NCBI RefSeq assembly: GCF_012489685.1
Contig: NC_080045.1
Coordinates: 4,655,001-4,719,000 of the forward strand
Reading direction: 5' to 3'
Length of the DNA stretch: 64,000 nt
Origin: Lotus japonicus
Lineage: Eukaryota > Streptophyta > Magnoliopsida > Fabales > Fabaceae
The notes below the pieces were generated by a model, which had not been told where the DNA came from, searched no databases, and saw only the letters and a program-made list of their open reading frames with translations. Positions 23,181 to 33,174 of the stretch are shown here, in pieces. Every line of letters begins with the position of its first letter. The stretch's first letter is position 1. Position numbers and translations under genes: made by a program.

Positions 23181-23798
23181 ATCGTCCCTTTTCGGGACTC
23201 AAAGTGCTTTGGGTTCCAATGGCCAGTTGGATTACCAAAGCGGTGCTCAGTAGAATGGGCAATTTGTACCCCACACATCGCCAATGAATCCGGTTGTTAC
23301 GTGGGCTTTTCCGGGCTAACTTAGTTCATCGTGAAACTTGTTTCACTTTGTAACTAAATCGCGCCATCAGGAGCTTGTCCCACCCAATAACAAACCGCTT
23401 ATGGAAGAGTCTTCCAAGTTTCACAAAACTTTAATGGTGTGCCTCAATTCACCCACTCTTTCTCTTTGATCCGATTTGCTCCTCTCTGTCTGAATCAAAC
23501 CAGTGAAGACAATATAACTTCTAATACCAACTTCAAAATAAGAAAATTAGGAAATACAACAACTGAGAAGGGAATCAAATGAAAGATGAAGGAAAAGTTT
23601 GAAGGAATTGGAAAAATTTGTTGGCCAGCGATCTTAACCATAGCTACGCTTTACTCGCCAAACTTCCATGGCCAAAACAAAACGTGCCCACCAGGCGCCG
23701 GAGTAAAACGCGCTTACTAGATTCCAACGCCAACGACATTCTCTCGCCGTCGAACTCCATCGCCAAAGCAAACGTGCTCGCCAGAATTTGCTCACCGC
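23181..23798. other. Retrotransposon internal spacer
   Basis: This is where reverse transcriptase, RNase H and integrase should begin after the protease. I see no conserved motif of any of these on the minus strand, and only a short plus-strand ORF (23618-23878) without family resemblance. Confidence 0.6.
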
Positions 23799-26006
23799 CT
23801 AATCGAGATTTTCATCCGAAGCTTCGATTTCATAACATCTATGACCAACCAACGCACTCTTCTTGCCGTACAAGTTAAGGCAATTATTGTAACACTCCCT
23901 CGCCATCCTCTGGTCCACCTTCAGCTTTCCCACCTTTCCACTGCTTAGCGGATACTTGACCGCTAAGTGGGCTGTCGAAATTACAGCACAAAGGCGATTC
24001 AATGTATTTCGCCCAATGATGACATTGTAGGATGCTACCACCTGGAGAACCAGATACCTTACCTTCAAAACCCTAGCACACTCGTCTTCCCCAAATATTG
24101 TGTCTAGATCAATGTATCCCCGCACCATTACTTGCTCCCCCGCGAAACCTACCAAGGTTCCCGCGTATGGAGTTAGACCATTGTTAGTTAGTCCCAACTT
24201 GTCAAATGCATCACCATAGATAATATCAGCCGAACTACCCTGATCCAGGAGTACCCTTCTAACGTTAAAACTGTTCATCCTTAACTGCACCACAATCGGG
24301 TCGTCCTTATGAGGCTTTATCCCCTCAAAGTCCGCCATCGAGATTGTTATGTCAGGGTGTTCGAATCCAAAAGCGACCTCATGAACGGAATTAACGGCAC
24401 GAACATGGCGCTTACGCGCTGCACGAGTGTCGCCACCGCCGCCAAATCCCCCGGCGATGGTGTTGATGGTCCCGACGGGCGGTCCTGAGTGTTGAGCGAA
24501 CGTGTCATCAGCCCCTTTTGTGGCGATAGCCGCTGATTCTTGCTTTTTCTTGCCCTTAGCGTCCGCTCGCTCCTCCTCCCGCTTGTGCGCTTTGTTTTGA
24601 TCGCCACCATTGCGCCACTGGCCTTGACGATTTCCTTGATATCCCGCCCGAATCAACTTATCAATCTCCCGCTGCAAAGTCCAACAGTCATCCATATCAT
24701 GCCCGGCGGATCGGTGGAACTCACACCACTTCTTGGGATTGGCGTCCCGTGGCTGATACTTTGGGGCCTCCGGCTCATCCACTAGATTTGCGTCGCTTGC
24801 CCCTCGGAGCATATCCGATACATCTGTGTTCATCACCATATCAGTTTCCTCCTGCTGGCGATGAGACCTAGATTGCCAAGGCCGACGTTGTTCATAATCA
24901 TCGCGCCGTGGATACAACTGTTCCTTCGTCGGTTTGAATACCGACTTCCCCTCACCTGGCCTCTGCTGTTTGCCGTCCCCCTTATCCTCGCCGCTCCTAT
25001 CTTTTTTCACGCGCTTGGGCGACGTGTCGCCCTTTTCCAACTTCGCGCGCTTTCTTTTGAAAGCGTCGTCCTCCTCGTCCAGAATATAAGTGCTGGCACG
25101 AGCACGCATCTCTCCCATCGAGCGCGCCGGCTTACGTGTCAATTTGCTGTTCAACCCTCCCGGCAGCAAACCGTTTTTAAATGCTAAAGCACAAGCTCGA
25201 GGCTCCTCGTCCTCTACCTTCACCGACGCCGCGCTATACCTTGCCATGTACTCTTTCAGTGACTCCCCTTCCTGCTGGCGAATATTGTATAGGTCATTGA
25301 TCGTCACCGGCTGATTCTTATTTGCCGAGAATTGCACTAGAAACTTGGATGAGAAGTCTCTGAAATTTGAAATCGATCCACGCGGCAAAGTTGTGAACCA
25401 CGCCATCGCCGTCGATTTGAACGTCGATGGAAACATCCTGCACTTCACCGCATCTGACGCCGCAATTATCACCATCTTCGTATTAAAATACAGAAGATGA
25501 TCTTTCGGATCGGAATCTCCGCTGTAAGAATCCAGAACTAACGTTTTCATGTTATCCGGGATCGCCACATTCTCAACATCTTCCGAGAACGGACGGAACT
25601 CAGCCACGGAATCTGCTTCTCTGCTTCCGTCATCTCGCTGCTCGCGATGGTAGAAATCTAACTGAGCCTGTAGATGCTCATTCCGCTGCTGGATGTTTCC
25701 AATACTGCGCATCAAATGGCGCCATTGCTCCTGTGTCACCGCCGGCTGTTGTTCCGGAGCAGGTGAATTCTCTGGTGAGCGCTCCAGAGATCCTACCTGT
25801 GAAGGCGATGGAGGAGGTGGTGGTGATGGAAGAGGAGAAGGCGACTGTACTCCTGTCGTTCGTACCGGAGAATCCAGGTCCACCCGATGAGGCCGTCGAG
25901 GCGGCGAAATCCGCTGCCGCATTGGTGAATGATGCTGCCTCCTGCGTCGAGTCTCCATCCAAACCAGAAACGATGCAAACTCGATCGGAGAACCAACACT
26001 AGTCAC
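23799..26006 (-). CDS. Gag-protease polyprotein of the LTR retrotransposon
   Basis: A 735-residue ORF. An Arg/Pro/Ser-rich N-terminus is followed at about 155-300 by a Ty3/gypsy capsid (Retrotrans_gag) domain with the typical MAWFTTLPRGSI segment. Residues about 428-441 carry a zinc-knuckle-like motif (C-EFH-RSAGH-DMDDC). Near 586-595 is the aspartic protease active site, written LLDQGSSADI, where Asp-Gln-Gly replaces the more common Asp-Thr/Ser-Gly. The ORF ends about 150 residues later, without reverse transcriptase. Gag would form the particle and the protease would process it. The start at 26006 is the first in-frame ATG; the ATG at residue 17 (METRRRR) is an alternative. The Gln beside the catalytic Asp may reduce activity or may be usual in this lineage. 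Confidence 0.85.
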   Translation of the reverse strand: MTSVGSPIEFASFLVWMETRRRRQHHSPMRQRISPPRRPHRVDLDSPVRTTGVQSPSPLPSPPPPPSPSQVGSLERSPENSPAPEQQPAVTQEQWRHLMRSIGNIQQRNEHLQAQLDFYHREQRDDGSREADSVAEFRPFSEDVENVAIPDNMKTLVLDSYSGDSDPKDHLLYFNTKMVIIAASDAVKCRMFPSTFKSTAMAWFTTLPRGSISNFRDFSSKFLVQFSANKNQPVTINDLYNIRQQEGESLKEYMARYSAASVKVEDEEPRACALAFKNGLLPGGLNSKLTRKPARSMGEMRARASTYILDEEDDAFKRKRAKLEKGDTSPKRVKKDRSGEDKGDGKQQRPGEGKSVFKPTKEQLYPRRDDYEQRRPWQSRSHRQQEETDMVMNTDVSDMLRGASDANLVDEPEAPKYQPRDANPKKWCEFHRSAGHDMDDCWTLQREIDKLIRAGYQGNRQGQWRNGGDQNKAHKREEERADAKGKKKQESAAIATKGADDTFAQHSGPPVGTINTIAGGFGGGGDTRAARKRHVRAVNSVHEVAFGFEHPDITISMADFEGIKPHKDDPIVVQLRMNSFNVRRVLLDQGSSADIIYGDAFDKLGLTNNGLTPYAGTLVGFAGEQVMVRGYIDLDTIFGEDECARVLKVRYLVLQVVASYNVIIGRNTLNRLCAVISTAHLAVKYPLSSGKVGKLKVDQRMARECYNNCLNLYGKKSALVGHRCYEIEASDENLD

Positions 26007-26101
26007 AGAGTCAAAATCGGAAAACCAGAGAATTGCCTAATCACAATCAGAGGTAACTTCATGCACAATCAATCCACGTGAATGGGAGTAGAAAGTTTAC
26101 A

Positions 26102-26120
26102 GTCCCCACAGACGGCGCCA
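26102..26120 (-). other. Primer-binding site, tRNA-Asp-like
   Basis: On the minus strand, three bases after the right LTR, the sequence TGGCGCCGTCTGTGGGGAC begins with the TGGCGCCGT and ends with the GGGGA expected for priming by tRNA-Asp, as in many Athila/Tat elements. This fixes the element's orientation. Confidence 0.8.
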
Positions 26121-26123
26121 AAA

Positions 26124-26400
26124 TGTTCTGGGAATGAACATTGAGGGAAGGTATAGTACCTAAGGGTGGAGAGATTGTGCTAGAGAGAGAGTAAGAGAGA
26201 GAATGCTGAATTTCATGTGTTATTTTATCAAATGAGCCAAAAGTCCCTTACAATTGATAACTACCTCCTATTTATAGAGCTTGGGTACTACCTATTGGGC
26301 CAATTGGGCCTCCAAGATCAAGGCCCATCTGAAGTCCAGGGCCCCGCCTCAGGGCGGGATACATGCTGGGCGTTGCCCCTCTAGGGGCTCGCCCAGTCCA
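26124..26400 (-). repeat. LTR (5' LTR by element orientation)
   Basis: 277 bp, direct copy of 18998-19274 with no difference seen. On the minus strand it starts TGGACTGGGCG and ends CAGAACA, with the primer site next to it. Confidence 0.9.
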
Positions 26401-26864
26401 TGTAATTACAATAATGTTGTTTCCCTTTTTAATAAACAATAGTAAAAAACATTCAAGAATTAAAATAATTTTTTGTTTCTATAAATAAAAGTTTGATAAA
26501 GACCTTGATTTAACATTTTGAATTTTAAAAATAGGAAATGTGTGTTATTGTTAATTAACTAAAATTTAATATAGAAAAAAAATCATGACTATGTATTGTT
26601 TTTATAAAAAATGATTGAGCTATACTAATCATTGTTTTTATCAATGTCTAAAAATCAAAAAAAAAATGAAAAATAGTTCAAGTTCGTGTGATGCAGCCCT
26701 TAAGAAATGAAACAGATCGTCATAATAGTACTGACAAAGGAATTAGGTTTATCATAGTGAAGAACAGAAACAAAGTTCATCAAAATTTCACTACAACTCA
26801 AATGCTAAATTTTGCTGGAATTTATGAAGACAATTGGGTCTTCATTCTGTTAAGGTGAAGACAA

Positions 26865-27550
26865 CGATCTGGGAGCGTTACTTCACCATTAAATCTTCTT
26901 CAAATAGCTGCTCGATAAAAAATTCTGGTTGGACCAAATATTGCAGCTATATATCTGTCAGTAGTGCCTACATCGGTGAACAACATATGTTTTATAAATT
27001 AAGAAATAACTAAATAGTAAATTTGAAAACACTAATTTGGCAATGAAAAATTGTACACACAACATACCTGGGTGCGTTTTTACTTTCCCAAGCGGAATCA
27101 AAATCACTGCTCCGTGTGCACGACCAGTGGAGACGAAATCAATGTATTTGTCTACAAAGTTCCTTATCAAAGCACATTTTATTTTGGCACTACAAAATCA
27201 AATAATGAAATACATTAGAATTTTCGGTCTAAAAAAAAAGATTGAAATTATTTTCACATCAAGACCAATACGGTTACCCTGCTGCAGAAAGCTCAAATTG
27301 AACGATCTTCTCGACATTTCCGTGAACATTGTATTCTTGAACTCTTCCAACTTTAGTTAAAACTACAATTACATCTATAATCTTTAAAAATCAGAAAAAT
27401 ATAGAATAAATGTAAACATAAAAGAAAAAAAGAATTAACAAAGTCTCACCGATTAAACAGTTATGGCCGACATCTAGGTTTATGACATCGGGTAATCGGA
27501 TAAAAGAGTAGGGTGAGCGACTTATGGGAAAATCATTAATTTGATGGAAT
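26865..27550 (-). pseudogene. Second RPA70-like locus, truncated
   Basis: Four blocks on the minus strand encode the middle of an RPA70/DUF223-like protein: 27550-27450 (PYSFIRLPDVINLDVG), 27362-27278 (KVGRVQEYNVHGNVEKIVQF), 27189-27068 (AKIKCALIRNFVDKY ... AVILIPLGKVK) and 26967-about 26870 (TTDRYIAAIFGPTRIF). The three introns have GT/AG ends and keep frame, so the exon structure is well preserved. Upstream a TGA interrupts the frame and the 190-bp array begins; downstream the frame is lost and no zinc-ribbon or C-terminal blocks follow. It matches the central part of the locus at 13150-16345 in family but differs much in sequence, so it is a separate paralogue rather than a recent copy. 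Confidence 0.7.
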
Positions 27551-27574
27551 CAAGTATCATCCCATAAGTTGAGT

Positions 27575-29180
27575 TAAATTCCATAAAGCATTTAATGTCT
27601 TTTATGATTTTATATAAGGAAATTAATATAATTAAGTAATTTATATAAGGAAATTGAAGGAAATAAATAATTAATTTTGAAATTAATTTCCTTACATAAG
27701 ACTTAGCTACCGAATTTAAAATGTTTTCAAATATTTTTAACTTTTTTTTATAATTTAAAATTTGAAATTATTTTACAACAAAGGAAAAAGAGATTCATGT
27801 CATTAATTTTTTTATATAAGGAAATCGATGATTTAATACATAATTAATTATTTAAATATTTCTTTTCCAGTTTGAAAATGGAAATTATTTTAAAAGAAAG
27901 AAAACGTGTTTCACGTAATTAAATGTTTTATATAAGGAAATAAAAGGAATTAATCAATTAATTTTAAATAATATTTTCCTGAAATAAATAGTCAATACAT
28001 TAAAATTATTTAATTATTTCAAATTTCCTTAGTTAAAAAAAATGAAAATAGCATTTATTCCATAAAACATTTAATGTCTTCTATGATTTTAAATAAGGAA
28101 ATTAATATAATTAAGTGTTTTATATAAGGAAATAAAAAATTAATATCGAAAATATTTTCATAAATAAATAGTCAATGCATTAAAATTTATTTAATTATTT
28201 TAAATTTCCTTATTTAAAAAAAAGAAAATAGCATTTATTTCATAAAGCATTTAATGTCTTTTATGATTTTAAATAAGGAAATTAATATAATTGAGTGGTT
28301 TATATAAGGAAATTGAAGAAAATAAATAATTAATTTCGAAAATATTTTCCTTAAATAAATAGTCAATGCATTAAAATTTATTTAATTATTTTTAATTTTC
28401 TTATTTAAAAAAAAAAGAAAATAGTATTTATTTTTTGGATTCGAAAAATAGCATTTATTTCATAAAGCATTTAATGACTTTTATGATGTTAAATTAAGAA
28501 ATTAATATAATTAAGTAGTTTATATAAGGAAATTGAAGGAAATAAATAATTAATTTCGAAAATATTTGCTTAAATAAATAGTCAATGCATTAAAATTTAT
28601 TTAATTATTTTAAATTTTCTTATTTCTAAAAAAATGAAAATAACATTTATTCCATAATGCATTTAATGTCTTTTATGATTTTAAATAAAGAAATTAATAT
28701 AATTAATTGGTTTATATAAGTGAATTGAAGGAAATAAATAATTAATTTCAAAAATATTTTTCTTAAATAAATAGTCAATGCATTAAAATTTATTTAATTA
28801 TTTTAAATTTCCTTATTTAAAAAAACTGAAAATAACATTTATACCAGCATTTAATGTTTGTTATGATTTTAAATAAGGAAATTAATATAATTATGTGGTT
28901 TATATAAGGAAATTGAAGAAATTAATTAATTAATTTTGAAAATATTTTCCTTAAATAAATAGTCAATGTATTAAAATTTATTTAATTATTTTAAATTCCC
29001 TTGTTTAAAAAATACGAAAATAGCATTTATTCCATAAGTCATTTAATGTCTTTTATGATTTTAAATAAGGAAATTAATATAATTAAGTGGTTTATATAAG
29101 GAAATTGAAGGAAATAAATAATTAATTTCGAAAATATTTTTCCTTATATAAAACTTGGCTACCGAATTTAAAAAGTAATT
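27575..29180. repeat. AT-rich satellite-like array, unit about 190 bp
   Basis: The landmark 'gcatttaatgtcttttatga' (with small changes) recurs near 27590, 28068, 28247, 28468, 28660, 28848 and 29040. From the second copy on, spacings are about 178-222 bp. Each unit carries 'ttatataaggaaattgaagg', 'gtcaatgcattaaaattta' and an A-run. The first and last units both end in 'acttagctaccgaattta'-like sequence (near 27703 and 29150), which is absent from the middle copies, giving a higher-order arrangement. Confidence 0.8.
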
Positions 29181-31336
29181 AATTTTTTTACGTTTTCTTA
29201 TCATTTTATAATTTGAAATTATTTTAAAATCAGGGAAAATGGGATTCTCGTAATTGATTATTTAAACATTTTTTTTTTCTTCTTAAAAATGGAACTTATT
29301 TCAAAAGGGATTTTTTTAAAAAAAATCGTATAAAGCAATAATTTGACATGAATGATATTGATATTAGACTAACTTAAATTGGCTATAAAAAACCATTTTT
29401 ATTTTTAAAAATGTATGGTAAAAAAGTGTTTTTAGTATTTGACTAAAGTTCTTTTTTATATATAATCTTGTTTGGATCTTGACCGTAAAAGGATGACAAA
29501 GAAAAGAAGCACCATTGGACATATATAAGTATCTTATTATTATAAATCGCCGGTGAATGCAAAATTGTCAAATATATCAAGCTTGATTCAGCCCACAAGA
29601 CAAAGTGATGAAGTCAAGGAAAAAATTGTACGTGTAAAACAAAGGAAAAACAAAGTAAATCATGAGAACAATTCCAGAATGAAAAAAATAACAATTAATC
29701 TTGGATTTTATTTGATAAATAAAGTAAATCATGAGAACAATCCTCTCATGTAGATTGAGAAAAACAAAACCACGAAAAGATACCAAAGACAAAACAACAA
29801 TTGATTAAATTTTGGAATGAATAACAACTAACTAAATATTTCCATACACCACCTTAAGTTCATTAATTCTATTTGCTATTCTTTCAAACCTAAAACAAAC
29901 TATGTCACCGCCTCTAATTTCCATTAATTTGCAGAATACTCACGGGATCAATAATAATAATATACCCTTGATCCATATCCGTGAAATTGTTATTTTCAGC
30001 GTCTATAGGTCAAATGACACCATAATCCTGTAAAAAAAATTATTGATAGGGAATGAGGAGAATAGCATATTAGGGTTAGTAAAACATGAATTTTGAAGGA
30101 ATGAGATTAGATTACAATAACACACACCAAAGACATGAAAAATTGATTTCAGATGAGAAATAGTACGTACCTTGTATAATCATGAAGAATCACAAAATGA
30201 GATCTTGAAGCCATGTAGAAAGACTCAAAAAATACAAAATGCAGGAGATGATTGAAGAAGCAGTGTAGGTTAAGGAGAAATCCAAATAATGGAGAGATGA
30301 ATGAAGAATAAAAGTCTTATATAGGCTTTTAAATAGAGAGGAGTGTAGGTTAAGGAGAAGGGTGTACATTAAGAGGAAAGGAGGAATGATTGTCATGTAG
30401 GATTTTTAATGAAATTAGCCAATCATGAGATGTCACGTATGCGATGATTGGACCTAGAAAAACCTCTGAATGTATATATTATGGATATAGTTTAATTTTT
30501 GGAAACTCAATATATAGTTTAATTAATTAAATAAACAACTTTTGTCAATATTAATTAAATAAACATACAAAACATGAAAAACAGAAAGGATTTTATATGG
30601 GCCCAGCCATGTAAAGTTTGCAATTGAGTTTGTTTGTTTTCTGTCAGCAACACTCTTGGACCCACGAGGATCATATATGGACCCTTAAGCCCCTTGAAAT
30701 AGTAGCCAATCCAATTTAGTGGTTGACAAAGAGAAAATGCAGTTTGTCCAAAAATAAAAAAGAGAAGAAAATGCAGTGATGATCGAGGAGCCTCGGAGAT
30801 CAGAATGCCCGATATTTTTAGCTCCTTAGCTGGATGTCACTGCCTGCTCAGCACCCACCAAGATTTCCATTCACAAAAAATATGTCCCCAATGATGCTTT
30901 ATGTGTAGGCAGGGTTGGTCTAACACTAAATGAAGTTTAAATCAAACTTTAAAGTGAAACCTTATTACCTAAATGAAGTCTGAAGCAAACTTTATTTTTA
31001 AAGACCTTTTGTACCTAGTAAAAAATTTTTGGGTTTTTTTAGGTTTAAAACCCCTTACTTAAGTGGCTTTACCCTTCGGCCGGCCCAATGTGCACGTTTG
31101 GATATACAGAAAAAAAAAAATGGTGAATTTAAAATCAAGAGGAACGATGCAAAATTTTAGAAATATTATTTTTGTTCATTGTGATTTTAATTTTAACATA
31201 CGGGATATGTATGATTGTATCTATACATCCACTATCTATCACATATTTAGAGGATGACAAACAATTTCAATTCTTAATGTTCTCAAAGATCATGGAATTA
31301 GGGATAGTAAAAATACCTCTATATATATATAGATTA
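29181..31336. other. Gene-free stretch
   Basis: AT-rich, with several ORFs under 75 codons that resemble no family. 'agtaaatcatgagaacaat' occurs twice (29656 and 29720), and 'gtgtaggttaaggagaa' occurs twice (30264 and 30343). I see no RNA gene or complete transposon. Confidence 0.5.
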
Positions 31337-31614
31337 CTCTCTCCGTTCCTAAATAACTGACACTTTAAGGTTGTTGCACAAGTATTAAGAAATAACAATT
31401 AATGTTCTTGTTTTATTAAAATTACAGTCTAATTTCCTACTATACCCTTGATCTCTCTTATTAATTCTAACTTTTCAATTTTCCTACCACCAATAAATGA
31501 AGGGTACAATTGGTAAAGTATAATTAATGCTCTCTTGAACTTTGTAAAGTGACAGATAATTAGGAACAAAGCTTAGTTAGAAATAGTGTCAGTTATTTAG
31601 GAACGGAGGGAGTA
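31335..31614. mobile_element. Stowaway-type MITE
   Basis: Body 31337-31612 (276 bp) with TA on both sides. The inverted termini are long and well kept: CTCTCTCCGTTCCTAAATAA at the left and its near-complement at the right ending GGAACGGAGGGAG. The CTCCCTCCGTTCC signature and the TA target define Stowaway (Tc1/mariner) MITEs. It has no coding capacity. Confidence 0.9.
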
Positions 31615-32164
31615 GTTGTGATGAGGTGAGAGATAAAATTTAGGAAATTAAATATTAAAGTACTTTCTTCGTGGATATCCGCATATACATAAAACCATAT
31701 TTTTATTAAATAGAAATTGCTCAAAGTCAAAGTCAATAGAAATTGCTCGTTGTTTCTTATGATAAATGTTTCCAGAAAATTTATTTTCCATACTGTATAT
31801 ATATATATCAACTACATGAGATTCATCACTCGTTACTTTCAAGTGTATTGAATCAGGTGTGGATTCTGTAAAATACTCGAAGCCTCTAGCATTTGGCATT
31901 AATTAATTTAATCAATGTTTTGTGAAACATGAGGAGACTATGGTCTATGGAGGACTAAATCTGTGTTATGTAATTTTGAGTCCCACACCAGTTTTTTTCG
32001 CTGGTTTTTCACTGCTATGCCTGTTTATTTCCCCTACTCTTATCTTATCTGTTGTTCTAGTTCTGTCTTTCTCTTTTCTTCTTTTTCTTTGAGTCTGTAA
32101 CTTATATTCATTTTGCACTTCTATCTTGTGCTCTTAATTATTAGATCATCCTGTGCTCTTATTA
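31615..32164. other. Gene-free stretch
   Basis: Between the Stowaway MITE and the Harbinger-derived element. Small ORFs only, without family resemblance. Confidence 0.5.
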
Positions 32165-33174
32165 GATCATGTACAATGGTTTGTTTAAATTACACATTTT
32201 CAACATCACTTTTTCTCTTCTCAACACTCCACATCATCTTCTCTCTCGAATTCAACACTCTCTCAACTTTTACCCACTCCAATGGTTTTTCATTCAACAC
32301 CCTACCCCACCACTCACCATACCCTACAACTTTTTTATTTCATATTTTTATTTAATTTTATATTTTTGTTTTTATTATTTACATAAAATTACAATTATTG
32401 TTTTAAATTAAATTAAAACAATAAACACTTAACAATTTTTTTTTAAATATAGACAATAATTTATTTTATTTCCTTAACTTAAAATGAAAGACAACAAACT
32501 AAACCAATGTTGAAGACGTTGGTTGGAAAATTGATTTGGATCTTGATAATTGTTGGGATTTTGAGGACGTTGGTTGGGAAATTGATTTGGATCTTGATAA
32601 TTGTTGGGATTTTGGTAGTTATATGAATAGTTAGAAGAATTCTGGGTGTTGAAATGGTGATTGTTGGGATCCATTTCAAAACAAAGGTTAATAGAAAGAT
32701 AATAAGATGGTGAGAGAGATAATAAGATGGTGAAAAACTCGGTTTTTTTTTTCTGTGTCAAAAATCAAACGAACCAAGTCTCCATTTATAGAGGAAAAAA
32801 AGTTATGAATTTTGGTTAAAAAAAATTTCCCCAAATTTTTTTTTTCAACAAGATAATTCAGTTTAAAATTTTTAAAAACAAAAAATCCGGCAGACGAATC
32901 AGAAGTCGCCACGCGTCCCAACCCAATCTCCACTCAGCTTCTCTCTCCTGCCGACCACACCTGACGCGCCCTGTCTGCGCGTGTCTCTCACGCGCCTGGC
33001 GTCTACCACTCTGAAGCCGCCACGTGGCACCGAGTAGTCCTCTCAAATTTGTTGAACACTCTCAACATCTCTCTCCTCCACCTCATCCTCAACAAAACTT
33101 CAACAACCACTACAAAGTACAAACCCTCAACAACTCTCAACATCTCTCTCAACATACCATTGCATATGGTCTTA
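32162..33174 (-). mobile_element. PIF/Harbinger-derived element with ORF1 remnant
   Basis: Body 32165-33171 (1007 bp). TTA lies outside each end. The ends are imperfect 16-bp inverted repeats (GATCATGTACAATGGT and, inverted, GACCATATGCAATGGT). The core holds the N-terminus of a Harbinger-type ORF1 protein on the minus strand, listed separately. No transposase remains, so it is a deletion derivative of an autonomous element. Confidence 0.75.
32474..32674 (-). pseudogene. N-terminal remnant of a Harbinger ORF1 (Myb/SANT-like) protein
   Basis: From the ATG at 32674 a 66-residue frame opens MDPNNHHFNTQNSSNYSYNY and continues rich in Asn, Gln, Pro and Tyr. This resembles the start of plant Harbinger ORF1-type proteins, which are often annotated as glutathione S-transferase T3-like or NAM-associated. 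A 51-bp unit (NPNNYQDPNQ... repeat, 32515-32612) is present twice. The Myb/SANT DNA-binding region that should follow is gone. Family assignment rests only on the N-terminus and the element around it. Confidence 0.5.

Larger units (their letters stand above)
18989..26409 (-). mobile_element. Ty3/gypsy-type LTR retrotransposon, pol-less, with antisense gene
   Basis: The element proper is 18998-26400. It has two direct 277-bp LTRs that read as identical, TG...CA at the LTR ends on the plus strand, a primer site beside the right LTR and a gag-protease ORF on the minus strand. It therefore runs right to left. The expected reverse transcriptase, RNase H and integrase are missing between the protease and the left LTR. 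That space holds a minisatellite and a gene on the opposite strand, as in Tat-lineage elements (Ogre, Grande, Retand), some of which carry extra or antisense ORFs. TGTAATTAC flanks it on both sides (18989-18997 and 26401-26409). Identical LTRs imply a recent insertion; any mobility would need proteins from a related element. Confidence 0.85.

Noticed and set aside
22867..23274. 135-codon minus-strand ORF with regular repeats
   Set aside because: It translates the minisatellite; the repeat period produces it.
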